Assembly (NCBI GenBank): GCA_023213395.1
Contig: CM041465.1
Location: 26,853,741 to 26,917,740 of the forward strand
Length of the DNA: 64,000 nucleotides
DNA from: Cycas panzhihuaensis
Taxonomy: Eukaryota; Cycadophyta
Direction of reading: 5' to 3'
Shown here: piece after piece, positions 34,310 to 45,952 of the stretch
Layout: each line of letters starts with the position of its first letter
How positions within the stretch are numbered: the first letter of the stretch is position 1
Notes under the pieces: model-generated
What the model saw: the letters and a program-made list of their open reading frames with translations, nothing else
Told to the model about the DNA's origin: nothing
The model's database searches: none
Translations under genes and position numbers: made by a program

Positions 34310-36172
34310 TTGGCTCAACATGTTATGCCTATATACTAGATGGAGATAGAAATAAACTCTAGCCTAAGGCACTTAAAGGCATATTTGTTGGATACCCTAT
34401 GGATAATAAAGGATATAAAGTCTATATACCTTCATAGCAGAAGATTATCGTTGCCAAAGATATGGAGTTTGCTTAAATAGAGGATCAATTATTATGATTA
34501 AACTCTAAAATACCAAACTATCATTACTATGATACTACTCAATATGATATACAAATTCCAAATTTTAGGATGGGAAGACACTCAAGAGTTACCCAAACTA
34601 TTAGAATTTGATAATAGAGCCATAGAGTATACTAGTTGTGGCTTTGAACTAATGAATGCACATCATACACTACCATTTGAGAATAGTAGATTTGACAAAG
34701 GCAAAGTAGTGGCAAATAAACCATGCTCCCCAAATGGATCAACATCCTCCTTAATAAATATGCCAAATTATCTTTTTTAGGATCTAAACAAAGACCATGT
34801 AGTTAGATAAATAAAGAGCTCATTCCTAACTTGAGGTTCATATTAAGCCTTCCAGCTGAATAAGGATATATGACCTAATAAGGTAGGTAAAATCAGCACT
34901 TGAAGTGCCTATAGAGCTAAGATGTAGGAATCACCTTCTATTGAGCTAGAACTAGTAGAACTGCATCTTGCTCTGAATGAAGAGCCTCTCTTACACCAAG
35001 AATCCATAAAACATACAACTTGGAGGAATTCCATGAATGAAGAGTATCAATCTCTTATCAAAAATAGTATATAAGAACTTGTCGATGTACCACTTAGAAA
35101 AAAGATAGTTTGAAACAAATGGGTGTATAAAAATAAATACAAATATGATGGCATCCTTGAAAAATGAAAGGTAAGTTTGGTAACAAGGGGATTCATGTAA
35201 AAGGAAAAAATTAATTATACTAAAGTCTATACACCTACAACTAAGTGGCCTATAATTAGAACTCTTGTGGCTCTGATAGCTCAACAGGGCTAGAAGATTC
35301 ACTAGCTTAATGTAAAAACTATATTTCTCAATGGTGATCTTAAAGAAGAAATCTACATGGATCAGCCTAAAGGATTTGAGATTATTAGTTCAGAGAATAA
35401 GGTGTACAAGCTCAAAAAATCCTTGTATGGCCTGAAACAAGCCCCTCATGCTTAGTTCACCAAGTTATTAGAAAAAATGAGGCAACTTGGATATGAGGTT
35501 TGTGACTACTTGTATATTGATGAAACATTGTTCATCAAATTCCAAAATGATTAATCACTTATCTCTTAATCTTTGTGGATGATATACTTATAACAAGGAA
35601 CAGTAAATAAACAATCAGTCAATTAAAGAAGGACTTAGCTAAAATGTTCTAACTATCTAACCTTGGGTTGATGAAATACTACTTGGAGATTGAAATCACT
35701 TATAAAGATGGAAAAATCTTTCTCAAAAAATTTACATCAACAATCTTCTAACAAAGTTTTAGTTGGAAGATTCTTGACCTATAGTCACTCTAATGGAACC
35801 CAATGCCAAACTGATAGTTGATGGTAATGATCGAGAGGTAAATGCAACACTTTACAGGTGACTTATAAGTAGTCTCATCTATACTACAAATACAAAACGT
35901 AATATTGCATACTCTATTGGCATTCTTACTAGTTACATGACAAATCCTAAGTAGAATCATTGACAAGTAGTAGTGTAAGTGTTAAGATACCTTAAGATGA
36001 CCAATAAATATGGTTTATTATATGAACCCAATTCAAAGTTCAAGCTATATATATATATATATATAGACACACAAAATTAGATTTTTTCAAAGATAAAGAC
36101 ACAGGGAGATTCACATCTAGGTATATAATATTTCTTAGAACAACATCAATATCATAAAGATTTAGATCACAA
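34310..36172 (+). pseudogene. C3: end of integrase, RT and RNase H start, interrupted by C4
   Basis: Resumes the C3 polyprotein with STCYAYILDGDRNKL, ALKGIFVGYPMDNKGYKVY and KIIVAKDMEFA. RT is seen as NEEYQSLIKNSI, KWVYKNKYKYDGILEK and LNVKTIFLNGDLKEEIYMDQ, then VYKLKKSLYGLKQAPHA and GYEVCDYLYIDETLF. The catalytic FVDD region at about 35.57 kb is out of frame (a base is lost near 35.55 kb). RNase H begins near 35.85 kb and stops at 36172, where C4 is inserted. A (TA)n run of about ten units (36047-36065) lies inside the RNase H coding text. Many stops and several frame changes. Confidence 0.72.
36047..36065. repeat. (TA)n microsatellite in C3 RNase H
   Basis: CTATATATATATATATATATAG interrupts the pol text; C7 lacks it at the homologous place (about 62635). 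It is a local expansion in this copy. Confidence 0.85.
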
Positions 36173-36816
36173 TGTTGAGAATACAAGGTCCCAAACTTTA
36201 AATTGCCATAAGATCTGAACTATTTTACAACTAGTTACAAGAATCAAAACTAAGATTTAACATGCAAGTTCTAAAATCAAAGATAATATAATAACATTAA
36301 TATACAAGCTAAACATCACATATTCACCCGATATAACATTGTAAAACCCTAGCAGTGTGCTAGGGAAATATCCGCATAGGAAAGGTATCGATCTTTATTA
36401 CTATAGAATGGAGAAACAGTACATCTTAGTAGCAGAGTGATCTCAAGAACAACAACCAGCCGCTACCCTCATCACAATACATTACATTACATACAACATA
36501 ATAAGAAAAGCCCTAAAACGAGCTACATGAGAGGGGCCTCCAAGGTATGAATCTCAATTGTAGAATCTAGGGTATTTGTATCGAACAACACTGATTCTCT
36601 TTACATTTTAATAAGGTTTACAGGGCCAATTTTTTGGGTCAGGGACTATCACCCCCGAACCCCTTCTTAGCGGGGGGTGTTCCACACCCTCGTATCTCCC
36701 AGCCAAGGGGGGCTCCTGCCCCCCTTGGAACCCCCTGAGAAAGATTAGGGGGGGAAACCATGTCGAAAACATGCCAAAATTTTAGCCTTAGATGATTATT
36801 ATCACAATACCCAATA
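36173..36816 (-). repeat. C4: 3' LTR, 644 bp
   Basis: On the minus strand it starts TATTGGGTATTGTG (TG mutated to TA) and ends TTGTATTCTCAACA; the family termini are TGTTG...CAACA. It contains a GC-rich perfect 10-bp hairpin at 36703-36728 in otherwise AT-rich sequence. Confidence 0.85.
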
Positions 36817-36830
36817 ATCTCCACCTTGAC
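36817..36830 (-). promoter_or_regulatory. C4: polypurine tract
   Basis: The minus strand reads CAAGGTGGAGAT directly before the 3' LTR, the usual copia plus-strand primer. Confidence 0.7.
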
Positions 36831-36864
36831 AACAATTTACCTGGTACCTTTCCTAAACCCTTCA

Positions 36865-39800
36865 TCATCTTTTCTGCAAGCCAAGAGAAGTCAAACACCA
36901 TTTGAACTTCTCTACTAGTACTAGTTTTGTGAATATATTGGCATAATTCTGATTGGTATGAATCTTCTCAAGTGCCACTCCACCTACTTCCACAACCTGT
37001 CTAACAAAATAGTACTTAAGAGCAATATGCTTTGTTCTACTCTGATAAGTCAGATTCTTGGCTAAGTAAATGGCACTTTGACTGTCACAAAATACCTTTA
37101 CATTTTCCTGTCTTCTTCCAAGCTCAACCAATAGACCCTATAACTAGATTGCTTCTTTATAAGCAAGTGCTGTAGCAATATATTCAGCTTCCATAGTTAA
37201 CAGTGCAATTGTGCTCTGCAATTTGGACATCCAACTAACTGGACCATTTGTGAGAATGAAAACATAACCTGAAGTAGACCTTCCTTTGTCTAAATATCCT
37301 GCAAAGTCTAAATCAACATATCCACAAACCTGATTACTTGTACCTCCAAAGGTGATGTAGTAGTCACTTGTGCCTCTCAAATACCGAAGCACCCATTTCA
37401 CTATAGCCCAATGCTCTTTCCCTGGATTTGCCATAAACCTGCTAACTACACCAACTGCATGTGAAATATCAGGTCTTGTACATATCATGGCATACATCAA
37501 ACTTCCCACTACACTGGAATAAGGCACACGAGATATATAAACCTTTTCTTCTTCACTACTAGGACTCATATTCAAAGAAAGCTTGAAGTGGGAAGCCAAT
37601 GGGATACTCACTAGTTTCATATTTTCCATACCAAACCTGGTTAGCACCTTCTCTACATATTTCTACTATGATAACCATAGCTTATCATTTTTCTTATCTT
37701 TGTGTATCTCCATACCTAAGATTTATTTTGTAGCTCCTAGATCCTTCATATCAAAAGTCCTAGCTAGTTGAGCCTTTAGCTTATTGATTTCTTCCATGCT
37801 CTTGTTTGCAACCAGCATGTCATCAACATATAGTACCAAGATAATGAATAAGCCATTGTCCATAAATTTAAAGTAAACACAATGATCATACTCACTTCTT
37901 TTAAAATTTTGGCTCTCCATGAAGGCATCAAACTTCTTCTACCACTGCCTAGGTGATTGCTTTAGGCCATACAATGATTTCCTGAGCCTACAAATAAGTC
38001 TTTTTCTACCATCCTGTATAAACCCTTCTGGTTGATCCATATAGATCTCCTCATCTAAATCTCCATGTAGAAAAGTTATTTTTACATCTAACTACTCCAG
38101 CTCTAAATCAAGAGAAGCTACTAATGCTAATAGCACTCGAATTAAAACAAGTTTGACAACTGGGGAAAAGATCTCATGAAAGTAAATACTTGCTTTCTGT
38201 ACATAGCCTTTAGCCACCAATCTTGCCCTATATTTGTCAACCTTTCCATCAACATCTATTTTTATCTTAAAAACCCACCTGCAACTAATAGTCTTCCTAC
38301 CATGTGGAAGTTCTACCAAGTCCCATGAATTATTTTTCTTCAATGCATCTATCTCTTCCTGCATAGCCCTCTTCCACTTCTTACTATGGATATCATCTAC
38401 TGCTTCTTGAAAATATGTAGGCTCACCATCATTAGAAACCAAAGAAATAGAAGTAGACGGGTTATACCTGTTAGGTGGATGACTAACTCGTGTAGATCTT
38501 CTAACTATTGGTGGAGGAGTGTCCACATACTCCTGTAAATCTGTTACAGATTCATCTTCATAAAGATCTTCCTGCTCTTCTGATTCCAAAGATGGCTGAG
38601 TTTCAAACCTGACCTATTGATGTTCATCTTTCTGCTCCTATTTCATTTCAACTTCTCCACTATCTGGTTTTAGAAGGGGAGATTCATCAAATACAACATC
38701 TCTATTAATGGTGATTTTTTGGGCAGTAAGATCCCATAACCTGTATCCCTTCATACCATCCTTATCACTATAACCAACAAAGATATACTTCTTAGATTTT
38801 GGGTCTAACTTTGAATGTTTACTTTTGTCAGTCGAGGCATAAGCATCACAACCAAAAACTTTTAAATTTGAATAATCACATGGATGTCTAGTCCATACCT
38901 CTTTAGGAATCTTGTAATCTATTGCAAGTGATGGTGACCTATTTACCAGATAGCAAGCTGTTTAAACAACTTTTGCCCATAAGCCCTGCTCCACTCCTGC
39001 ATTACTTAGCATGCTTCTTGCTCTTTCCAAGAGTGTCCTATTCATGCACTCTACAATGCCATGTTGTTGTGGAGTATAACTAGTGGTCTTGTGTCTTTCG
39101 ATCTTAGCTTCTCTGCAATAGTTCTCAAACTCTAAGGAGTTGAACTCACCTCCATTGTTAGTTCTTAAACATTTGATTGTCTTACCAGTATTGTTCTTAA
39201 CTAGAGCCTTGAACTACTTAAACACACAGAAAACTTCTGATTTCCTTTTCAAAAAATAGACCCATACCTTCCTGGAGTAATCATCTATAAATATGACATA
39301 ATACAATGATCCTCCATAAGATATTTTAGGGGCTAGTCCCCATACATCTGAATGTACGTAATTTAAAACGCCTTTACTAGTGTGACTCTCTACTTTAAAC
39401 ATGAGTCTACACTACTTTCCAAAAATATAATATTTACAGAAAGCCAAATCTGAAAGCTGTAAGTTAGGAAGCAACTTACGGTTTATCAGTACCTTAAGCC
39501 CTTTCTCAGTCATGTGCCTAAGTCTCCGATGCCATAACTGAGCTGAATCTTTTGCAGTCTTTAATATTGTAGCTGCTTGGCTGACATCTGTACTTCCCAC
39601 TAAAATGTAAAGATTTCCTTTCTTTAAGGCTTTCATAATAACCAAGGCATTCTTTGACACCTTTAGGACTCCTTTATGACCTGTATGCTTAAAACCACCT
39701 AAATCTAATTCACCCAAGGAAATTAGATTCCTTTTTAAATCAAGTACATGTCTAACCTCAGTTAATGTTCTGACTACCCCATCAAACATCTAAATTCTGA

Positions 39801-40800
39801 TGCTACCAATGCCCATTGTCTTACAAGAAATTTCATTTCCCATAAGCACATCACCACCATCAAGAGGTTGGTATGATAAGAACCAACTCTTGTGTGGACA
39901 CATGTGGTGTGAAGCACCTGAATCTAATAACCAATCATGGAGATAGTGAGAAACATTATAAGCGACCAAGACATCATCATCTATACCTTGATTTGAGTCC
40001 ACCTGATTCGCCTCCTTGGCAGGATCTTCCTTTTTCTAGAACTCCTTCCTTTTGTAACAATCCTTTATGAGGTGACCAGTCTTATTACAATGCCAATACC
40101 TAAGATTACTCTTTTTGCTAATTGACTTGGACCTTGATGTATCCCTAGAGTTTTGTGCTCTCTCAAACATTCTACCCCTTACTATCATGGCTTCTAGTGT
40201 GGAGGTTTCAAAACTAGATTTCTTCTGCAGTTCTTCTATTAGAAAAGCACTCACAATAGAATCATAATCCAATACATCTGTAGTGCTAAAACTAATTAAG
40301 GTGATAATATTATCCTAGGATTCAGGTAATGAGCATAACAAGGTAACAACCTTCTCCTCATCCTCAATTTTAACATCGATACTAGTCAAGTGACAAATAA
40401 GAGTATTGAAAACATTTAAATGGTCAACAATTTTTATACCTTCCTTCATCTGTAATGAGTACAGTTACCTCTTCAAGTAGATTTGATTTGTTACTGATTT
40501 TGTCATATATAGGCCTTCCAACTGGGTCCATAATCTTACTACTGTCTCTTCCCCTACGATGCTAAACAAGACTTTATCTGTTAAGCACAATTGTATTGTG
40601 CTAAGTGCCTTTTTATCTAAGTCATCACAATCATCATTATCCATCCCTGTGGGTTTCTTCAATTTACCTGCAAGGGCTTTGTACAAACCCTACTATACAA
40701 GAATATCATGCGCTTTTAACTTCCACAACTCAAGTTGTTCTTGCCATTGAATTTCTCCACCTCGAACTTTGCACCTACTAGTTTTGTCATTTTAGTGTAG
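36865..40800 (-). pseudogene. C4: gag-pol polyprotein of about 1310 codons, closed only by nonsense codons
   Basis: From the ATG at 40800 (MTKLVGAKFEVEKFNGKNN) to the stop at 36865 all recognisable pieces lie in one frame; the length is normal for a copia polyprotein. Gag: KALSTIQLCLTDKVLFSIVG, zinc knuckle RYWHCNKTGHLIKDC (first Cys now Tyr). Protease: WLLDSGASHHMCPH intact (about 39.9 kb). Integrase zinc part LWHRRLRHMTEKG; core VHSDVWG, FIDDYSRKVWVYFL, NNGGEFNSLEFENYC (Asp to Asn) and QQHGIVECMNRTLLERA (about 39.05 kb). RT: RWVFKIKIDVDGKVDKYRAR, LYVDDMLVANKS intact (37.8 kb). RNase H: VGSLMYAMICTRPDISHAVG, KGRSTSGYVFILTNGPVSWM, FCDSQSAIYLAKN. About eighteen in-frame stops, nearly all TAG or TAA, at sites where relatives have Gln or Trp. 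No indel changes the frame. Confidence 0.92.
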
Positions 40801-40844
40801 AAAATCTGACACCAAGACCTTCACAGTCTCGCTACAAAACAAAA

Positions 40845-40859
40845 GTGGTTGTGATACCA
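40845..40859 (-). promoter_or_regulatory. C4: primer binding site
   Basis: The minus strand reads TGGTATCACAACCAC just inside the 5' LTR. The first eight bases match the initiator Met tRNA complement; the rest diverges (CACAACC rather than CAGAGC). Confidence 0.7.
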
Positions 40860-40861
40860 CT

Positions 40862-41497
40862 TATTAAGAATACAAGGTCCCAAACTTTAAACTGCCACAA
40901 GATCTGAACTATTTTAGAACTAGTTATAGGAATCGAAACTAAGATTTAACATGCAAGTTCTAAAATTAGAGATAATATAATAACATCAATATACAAGCTA
41001 AACATCACATATGCACTCGATATAACGTGGTAAAACCCTAGTAGTATGCTAGGGAACCATCCACATAGGAAAGGTATTGATTTTTATTACTGTAGAATGG
41101 AGAAACAATATATCTCAGTAGTAGAGTGCTCTCAGGAACAACAACCAGTCGCCACCCTCATCACAGTACATTACATTACATACAACATAATAAGAAAAGC
41201 CCTAAAATGGGCTACATGAGGGGGACATCCAAGGCATGAATCTCAACTATAGAATCTAGGGTATTTATTTCAAATGACCCTAATTCTCTTTATATTTTAA
41301 TAAGGCTTACAGGGCTAATTTTTTAGGTCAGGGGCTATCGCCCTCGAACCCCCTCTTAGAGAGGGGCGTCCCACACCCCTCGGCTAAGGGGGGCTCCTGC
41401 CCCTCTTGGAACCCCTCGAGAAAGATTAGGAAGGGAAACTGCACTGAAAACATGCCAAAATTTTAGCCTTAAGTGATTGTTGTCATAATACCCAACA
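40862..41497 (-). repeat. C4: 5' LTR, 636 bp
   Basis: On the minus strand it starts TGTTGGGTATTATG and ends near TTCTTAATA (family CAACA mutated). It aligns along its length with 36173-36816 and with 48929-49579. The GC-rich hairpin is at 41384-41409 with one mismatched pair. Confidence 0.87.
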
Positions 41498-41805
41498 CAC
41501 AGAAGATAATTATTAATTTAACTACCAAAGTTGAATACATTATTGCTTCTCAGACCAATAAGGAGGTGATATGGCTTAGGAAATTATTAGAAACATTGAA
41601 ATCGCCCAAACAAGTCTTATTCACCTTCGTGTGGATAATCAATTAGTAATCCACATGGTAAAAAATCCTATATTTCACAATTGTACTAGATACATAAATA
41701 CAAAAGTCCACATGATTCAAAAACTAGTTCATGATAATACAATTCAACTAGAGTACTGTCCCATAGCAGGTCAAGTAGTTGATATCTTTACCAAACCATT
41801 GTAAA
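41498..41805 (+). pseudogene. C3: C-terminal end of RNase H
   Basis: Continues C3 after C4: KIIINLTTKVEYIIASQTNK, EVIWLRKLLETL, then VDNQLVIHMVKN and EYCPIAGQVVDIFTKPL. These match the catalytic Glu helix, the DNQS block and the C-terminal end of copia RNase H. The stop after TKPL closes pol near 41804. The same text is in C7 at 62770-63060. Confidence 0.7.
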
Positions 41806-42306
41806 GGGTGAAGTTTAAATAGTTTCATAGGTAACTTATCCTTAGGGCCTCCATCTTCGACTGATTAAAGGAGATGGAAATAGGATAATCATACTTTATT
41901 CCATTTATAAAAAATCCTTGTGGGTACAAAAGAATAAAATTCTCTACTCTATCATATTTGTAAAAACCCCTTCTAGGCATGGAAGGATAAGGGTTATACT
42001 AGTCTTAGAAAATTAAAACTTATGTAAACCCAAAAGGGCATGGGGGATGACCAAATAATATTTAGAGACTCAATAGATTAAACTACATATTTAAACTGCT
42101 TGGCTATCACGCTACACTAAGATCCACCTTAGCCATTTTGATTTATAAAAGGGGCTATAGATTTTAGAAAGTCTATCGATTTTTATTTCCCATGAGGGTT
42201 TTCCCACAAAAAGTGTCATTTAAAATTTTAATGTAATAATGAGGCTTAAATAAAGATCTCATAGAATAGATTTTATTATAATGATCTTTATCATTAAAGA
42301 GGGGAT
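41806..42306 (+). other. C3: 3' UTR with three repeated CCCC/GGG motifs and polypurine tract
   Basis: Three related segments of about 30 bases (41908-41939, 41959-41993, 42021-42050) of the form GTAAAAACCCCTT..GGCATGGAAGGATAAGG. The same triplet is found in the 3' UTRs of C7 and C6. The region ends with ATTAAAGAGGGGAT (polypurine tract, 42293-42306) before the LTR. The poly-purine block next to TGATAG fixes the LTR start. Confidence 0.6.
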
Positions 42307-42613
42307 TGATAGATATTAATACATCAAAGTCATTAGATTAATTAGATAAATTATATGAATGTAACTTTTGGTTAGTTAAATCACATAATTAAATATAATT
42401 TCATTTACATTTAAGTATAATTTTATGATCATGTCATTAGGTGAAAAACTCCTTTGGAAACTCTAATATATATCCTCTGATATATAATAGAGAATGTGAA
42501 GGGAAGAGAGATAATTCTCACCTCTCATTTTTGCTCTTAATCTTGTTCTCTCTATTTTGCTCTTCTTGTGTGTCATTTTTTTAGTGTAGTGGATTGTAGT
42601 ACTAGATCCTTCA
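42307..42613 (+). repeat. C3: 3' LTR, about 307 bp
   Basis: It starts TGATAGATATTAATAC after the polypurine tract and ends near TAGATCCTTCA, matching TAGATCCACTCTTTTCA of C7. The start is firm, the end is good to a few bases. The next base belongs to C5. Confidence 0.65.
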
Positions 42614-43850
42614 CCTAACACATAGGCATAAGACATCTTCTGAGATTAAAACTTCTCAAATACCTAAAAGTTATATCTAACCTTCTTAGTAGTAATGATA
42701 GAGAAATTCTACTTTAGGTCCATAATTAGGCATCTATCATGATAAAGCTCCACCTTCATTTCTTGTTTATATATTTCTCGAGTTGAAAGCAAATTTAATT
42801 GTATCTTAGGTACATAATATACCCCTGTACACTTACCATTTGCTAAGGAAACTTTGCCAATGCCTTCCACTGATAGTACATGAGCATCTCTTTTAGAAGG
42901 AGATATGCTTATGTGCTTCAAGGTCTAAAATCTAGTAGTCTCTCTTATTTAACTTAGTTGACAAGGTTGATGCTTTAATGTAATATGCAACAATACACTT
43001 CCCTTTATGTTTATCATGTCTATTGAACCAACAATTATTTTCTCTATGGCCTTCCTTTTTTGTAGTAGTTACAATTACCATAGAATTTCTTCTTCTCCCG
43101 AGAGTCTTCCCTAGTCCTATGTGTGAACTTCTCCTCCTGAATAGCCTCCTTCTTTTATGTCTTCATGGCTAATGCCTAACTCGATTTAGAACCTCCAAGT
43201 ATTCCATGGTATTTTAGCTTGGCATCCTCCACTAAAATAAGATTTTAATGCTATTAAAGGTTTCTACCTCCATCACTTTATTTCTACCATAAATGGTCTA
43301 AAAAGTGGTAAATACAGTTGATTACTTTGACATAATTATGATAAACAAGTGCACATCATTGATCAATTTTGGGTTCAGATGTTCTAGCTTATTCCTCAAG
43401 TCAGTAATCTTATTCAAGTAGGAACTTATGTTGGTCAAATTTTCTATCCTAGAATTAAGAAGCTCTAACATTAAGGTCAGATGTCTACTCATCTTATTTT
43501 CCACAAAAGTTCACACAGTTTCACCTAGATTTTAATTAGCTACTCTAGGTTATAAAGCAAAGCCCTCTAGTCTAGTACCAATGATAGTTTCAATAATTTG
43601 ATAGCCATAAATTGCTTCTCCTCAAGTCGTATATGTTCTTTATGGTCAAGTGGGATCATGTCTACCCTTGCCTTAATTATTACCTAGAGTTGATTCACCA
43701 TTAATACTAAACTCCATGTTAGTCTTCCACTCACTAAAATTATTATTATTAAAGAAAACTTTCTATATCACATGCTTCATCTCAAGAAACCAGCTCAAAC
43801 ACGAGTTAATATCACTAGACTAATAAACTTACAATCTTCTAGACAAGAAT
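42614..43850 (-). pseudogene. C5: gag end, protease and GAG-pre-integrase start
   Basis: The minus-strand open piece 42921-42709 reads SVEGIGKVSLANGKCTGVYY, VPKIQLNLLSTREIYKQ and VELYHDRCLIMDL. This is the stretch after the copia protease active site, in the GAG-pre-integrase lead-in. Upstream, the zinc knuckle near 43085-43038 reads CNYYKKEGHRENNC (second Cys now Tyr). Further upstream 43504-43322 carries the gag C-terminal helix (SSYLNKITDLRNKLEHLNPK). The protease active site itself is not legible. Frame changes and stops throughout. Confidence 0.6.
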
Positions 43851-45085
43851 TATAGCATTGTGGTCACATTTGTCTTAAGCACACTTACTGGGGAACTCAG
43901 AACAATGATTATACATGCCTTGAGTAGCTCACCAACTATTCACCCCTCACCAACAAGCTCCAAACATGTCTTTAAAATACATAAAAAAGGCTTTAAAAGG
44001 ATTGAGGATACCTTAGAATATGCTTTAAAATCAAAGAAATCTTAACATAGTGTAATGTGTACAGTCTCTAAGTCAAATTCACATGCAAATGTCTTTAATA
44101 TAATCTTCAAACCATATAACAAGGCTTTATAACACTTTCACAATTGAAATATATCAATATCAATGGTATAACGCCTATCTATAAAGTCACTTTTGGGGGG
44201 GGGGGGGGATATGCCAAATGGTATATTCTTATAAGTTGTGATATTTTAAAAGTAATGCACCCTTTGTAACCCAATGTACATGCTAAGTAACTAAATTTAA
44301 TATGTGATGATTATTGACTAAGTTTCACAAAGGGTAAAATATATCACAAGATAACTTTTGATATCACTTGAGCCCCCCACAATCTCTTCATAACCCATGG
44401 TAGCCACGTAACCAGTGTAGGTCATCTGGATACGATCAAGCTTCTTATATCCTTATGGCTACTAAGGACCCTCTAAAAATAGCCCAACTATAGTACAATG
44501 TAGTCCCAATCCTCCTCTAATGAAAAAAAACTCATTCACAAATAAAGGAAGGGTAACGAACTTGCATGTAGTTTCCTAAACAATGATCTTAAATAAGGTA
44601 GCCTCTAAATAAGTCTCGACTAATAAAGAATTATCCATCCATCTTATATAGGACAAAAATACACTTCTATAAGATACAGTCTCACCCATATACAATATCA
44701 TATATTATGTAACTTAATTAGAAAATGAGGCAACTTACAAGTCTAACATGTGGTTGACCTCAATACTATTAGGTCTCCATCATAATGTGCTTTTGCTAGC
44801 TTCAAACAATATTTCTATTCACCAACTAGCTTTGGATGACCCCAAATGAGTCAACTCTCTCTATACATATGGCTTGCATATTTGAACTTTGACCATAACT
44901 GACCCTTATTTTTGTTGATAGGTGATTTTCACTTCCTTAACTACCATTGACGATTGTGCCTACTTTTGTAAGTTATTAGAGTAGATGGATCCTCAAGACA
45001 TATCTTGGGTTTGATAGCATCACCCAATAACTTATGATCTCACTACACTACCTAGCTTTCAGCTTCAACTGTGTAGGACCCTATA
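43851..45085 (-). other. C5: leader and decayed gag N-terminus
   Basis: About 1.2 kb of AT-rich sequence between primer site and legible gag. I see no convincing domain on either strand; the plus-strand ORF 43860-44045 is chance. The G run at 44195-44208 is the only striking element. Confidence 0.4.
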
Positions 45086-45097
45086 GCTTTGATACCA
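45086..45097 (-). promoter_or_regulatory. C5: primer binding site
   Basis: The minus strand reads TGGTATCAAAGC, one G-to-A change from the initiator Met site TGGTATCAGAGC, four bases inside the LTR. Confidence 0.75.
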
Positions 45098-45100
45098 TCT

Positions 45101-45542
45101 TAAGGAGCATGAATTTATATATACATATTTATATCCATAAAATCTTTTACCATACATAGCAAGTAAACAAGATATACATAGAAAATAAATGCATAGTATT
45201 CAGGATTTACATGGAAAACACTTTCAAGAAAAAATCCATCACAAAATATCTTTGGATCATATTAATTACACTTTTTTGAATTAATTGAATATACAAGGGT
45301 TCTAGGATATACATATCCTTTCAAGAGGTGTCACCCAATAAGGGTTGTACCCTTCGTATATCTTGTACCATTTCATTAATCACGATTAAATTTAACCACA
45401 TTAATATTAATCAGTGGCTTAATAAACAACTACCATGTTAACAACCTTTAATAAGCTTATATATATCAAAATAAATTTTATCTTTTTATGTTTACACTAT
45501 GTAACACATTGGGTATTTCTGTTATATAACACAATTCTAACA
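45101..45542 (-). repeat. C5: 5' LTR, about 442 bp
   Basis: On the minus strand it starts TGTTAGAATTGTG and ends near CATGCTCCTTA just before the primer site. There is no second copy in the window to confirm the ends. Confidence 0.55.
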
Positions 45543-45639
45543 ATTCATTATTTCTAAGGTTTGTTGTGATGTATATATTTCTTCTTTCCTAAGCACAATA
45601 TGTCCAATAATAATAAACTTATTTTATGCTTAATATACA
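45543..45639. other. Spacer between C5 and C6
   Basis: 97 AT-rich bases between the outer edge of the C5 LTR and the 3' LTR of C6. Nothing recognisable. Confidence 0.5.
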
Positions 45640-45952
45640 TAAAGGAAGGATGGATCTATAAAATAAATCACTCACATATATACAATGACAATGGATAATA
45701 AAGAAGATATGAAAATAAGATATAAGAGTAAAGCTTAGAGGTGAGAATAAATAATGACTCCCTCCTTAAGATTTTTCCTTTTATGATTGAGGATGAGCAT
45801 TAGGATTAGGATTTTCCCACCTAATAATATGAACCCAAAATTACATCCAAATGTACATAAAGTGTATTTTACTAAGAGACTAATGCTAAAAATATACCCT
45901 AAGGTTACTTAAGTAATCTACATAAATAACCTTGATACATTAACCTCTTTCG
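45640..45952 (-). repeat. C6: 3' LTR, 313 bp
   Basis: Same length as, and alignable end to end with, the C1 LTR at 22332-22644 (for example TTTTACTAAGAGACTAATGC in both). The outer base pairs are mutated (TCGAAAG instead of TGAAAG). Confidence 0.72.

Larger units (their letters stand above)
36173..41497 (-). mobile_element. C4: full-length Ty1/copia element with one unbroken frame except for stops
   Basis: Minus strand: 5' LTR 40862-41497, primer site 40845-40859, gag-pol 40800-36865, polypurine tract 36817-36830, 3' LTR 36173-36816. Target copies CACAA (36168-36172) and CACAG (41498-41502), one mismatch; removing one joins the C3 RNase H frame. LTR halves differ at about 4-5 bases per 60, mostly transitions. 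A third copy of its LTR stands alone at 48929-49579. Confidence 0.9.
24718..42613 (+). mobile_element. C3: Ty1/copia element split by G4 and C4
   Basis: Same family as C1, C6 and C7. Parts on the plus strand are leader remnant and gag (24718-26650), protease and integrase (to 27943), RT and RNase H (34310-36172), RNase H end and 3' UTR (41498-42306) and 3' LTR (42307-42613). Joining across each insertion after removing one target copy restores the protein text of the family (RIFG then STCYA; WRSRSQ then KI). The 5' LTR, primer site and about 1 kb of leader are missing, replaced by the end of C2. The outer edge at 42613/42614 lies in the protease region of C5, so C3 inserted into C5. Confidence 0.8.
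42614..45542 (-). mobile_element. C5: 5' half of a third Ty1/copia family
   Basis: Minus strand: 5' LTR (45101-45542), primer site (45086-45097), leader, gag with zinc knuckle (about 43.05 kb) and the start of the protease/GAG-pre-integrase part (to 42614). Integrase, RT, RNase H and 3' LTR are missing; they would lie to the left, where C3 has inserted. A 14-base G run at 44195-44208 lies in the leader. Confidence 0.7.

Noticed and set aside
36047-36065. (TA)n as origin or recombination site
   Set aside because: An ordinary microsatellite expansion in a dead pol gene.
36640-36760. GC-rich hairpins as bacterial-type terminators or contamination
   Set aside because: They occur at the same place in three plant copia LTRs, and the surroundings are typical plant retrotransposon DNA.
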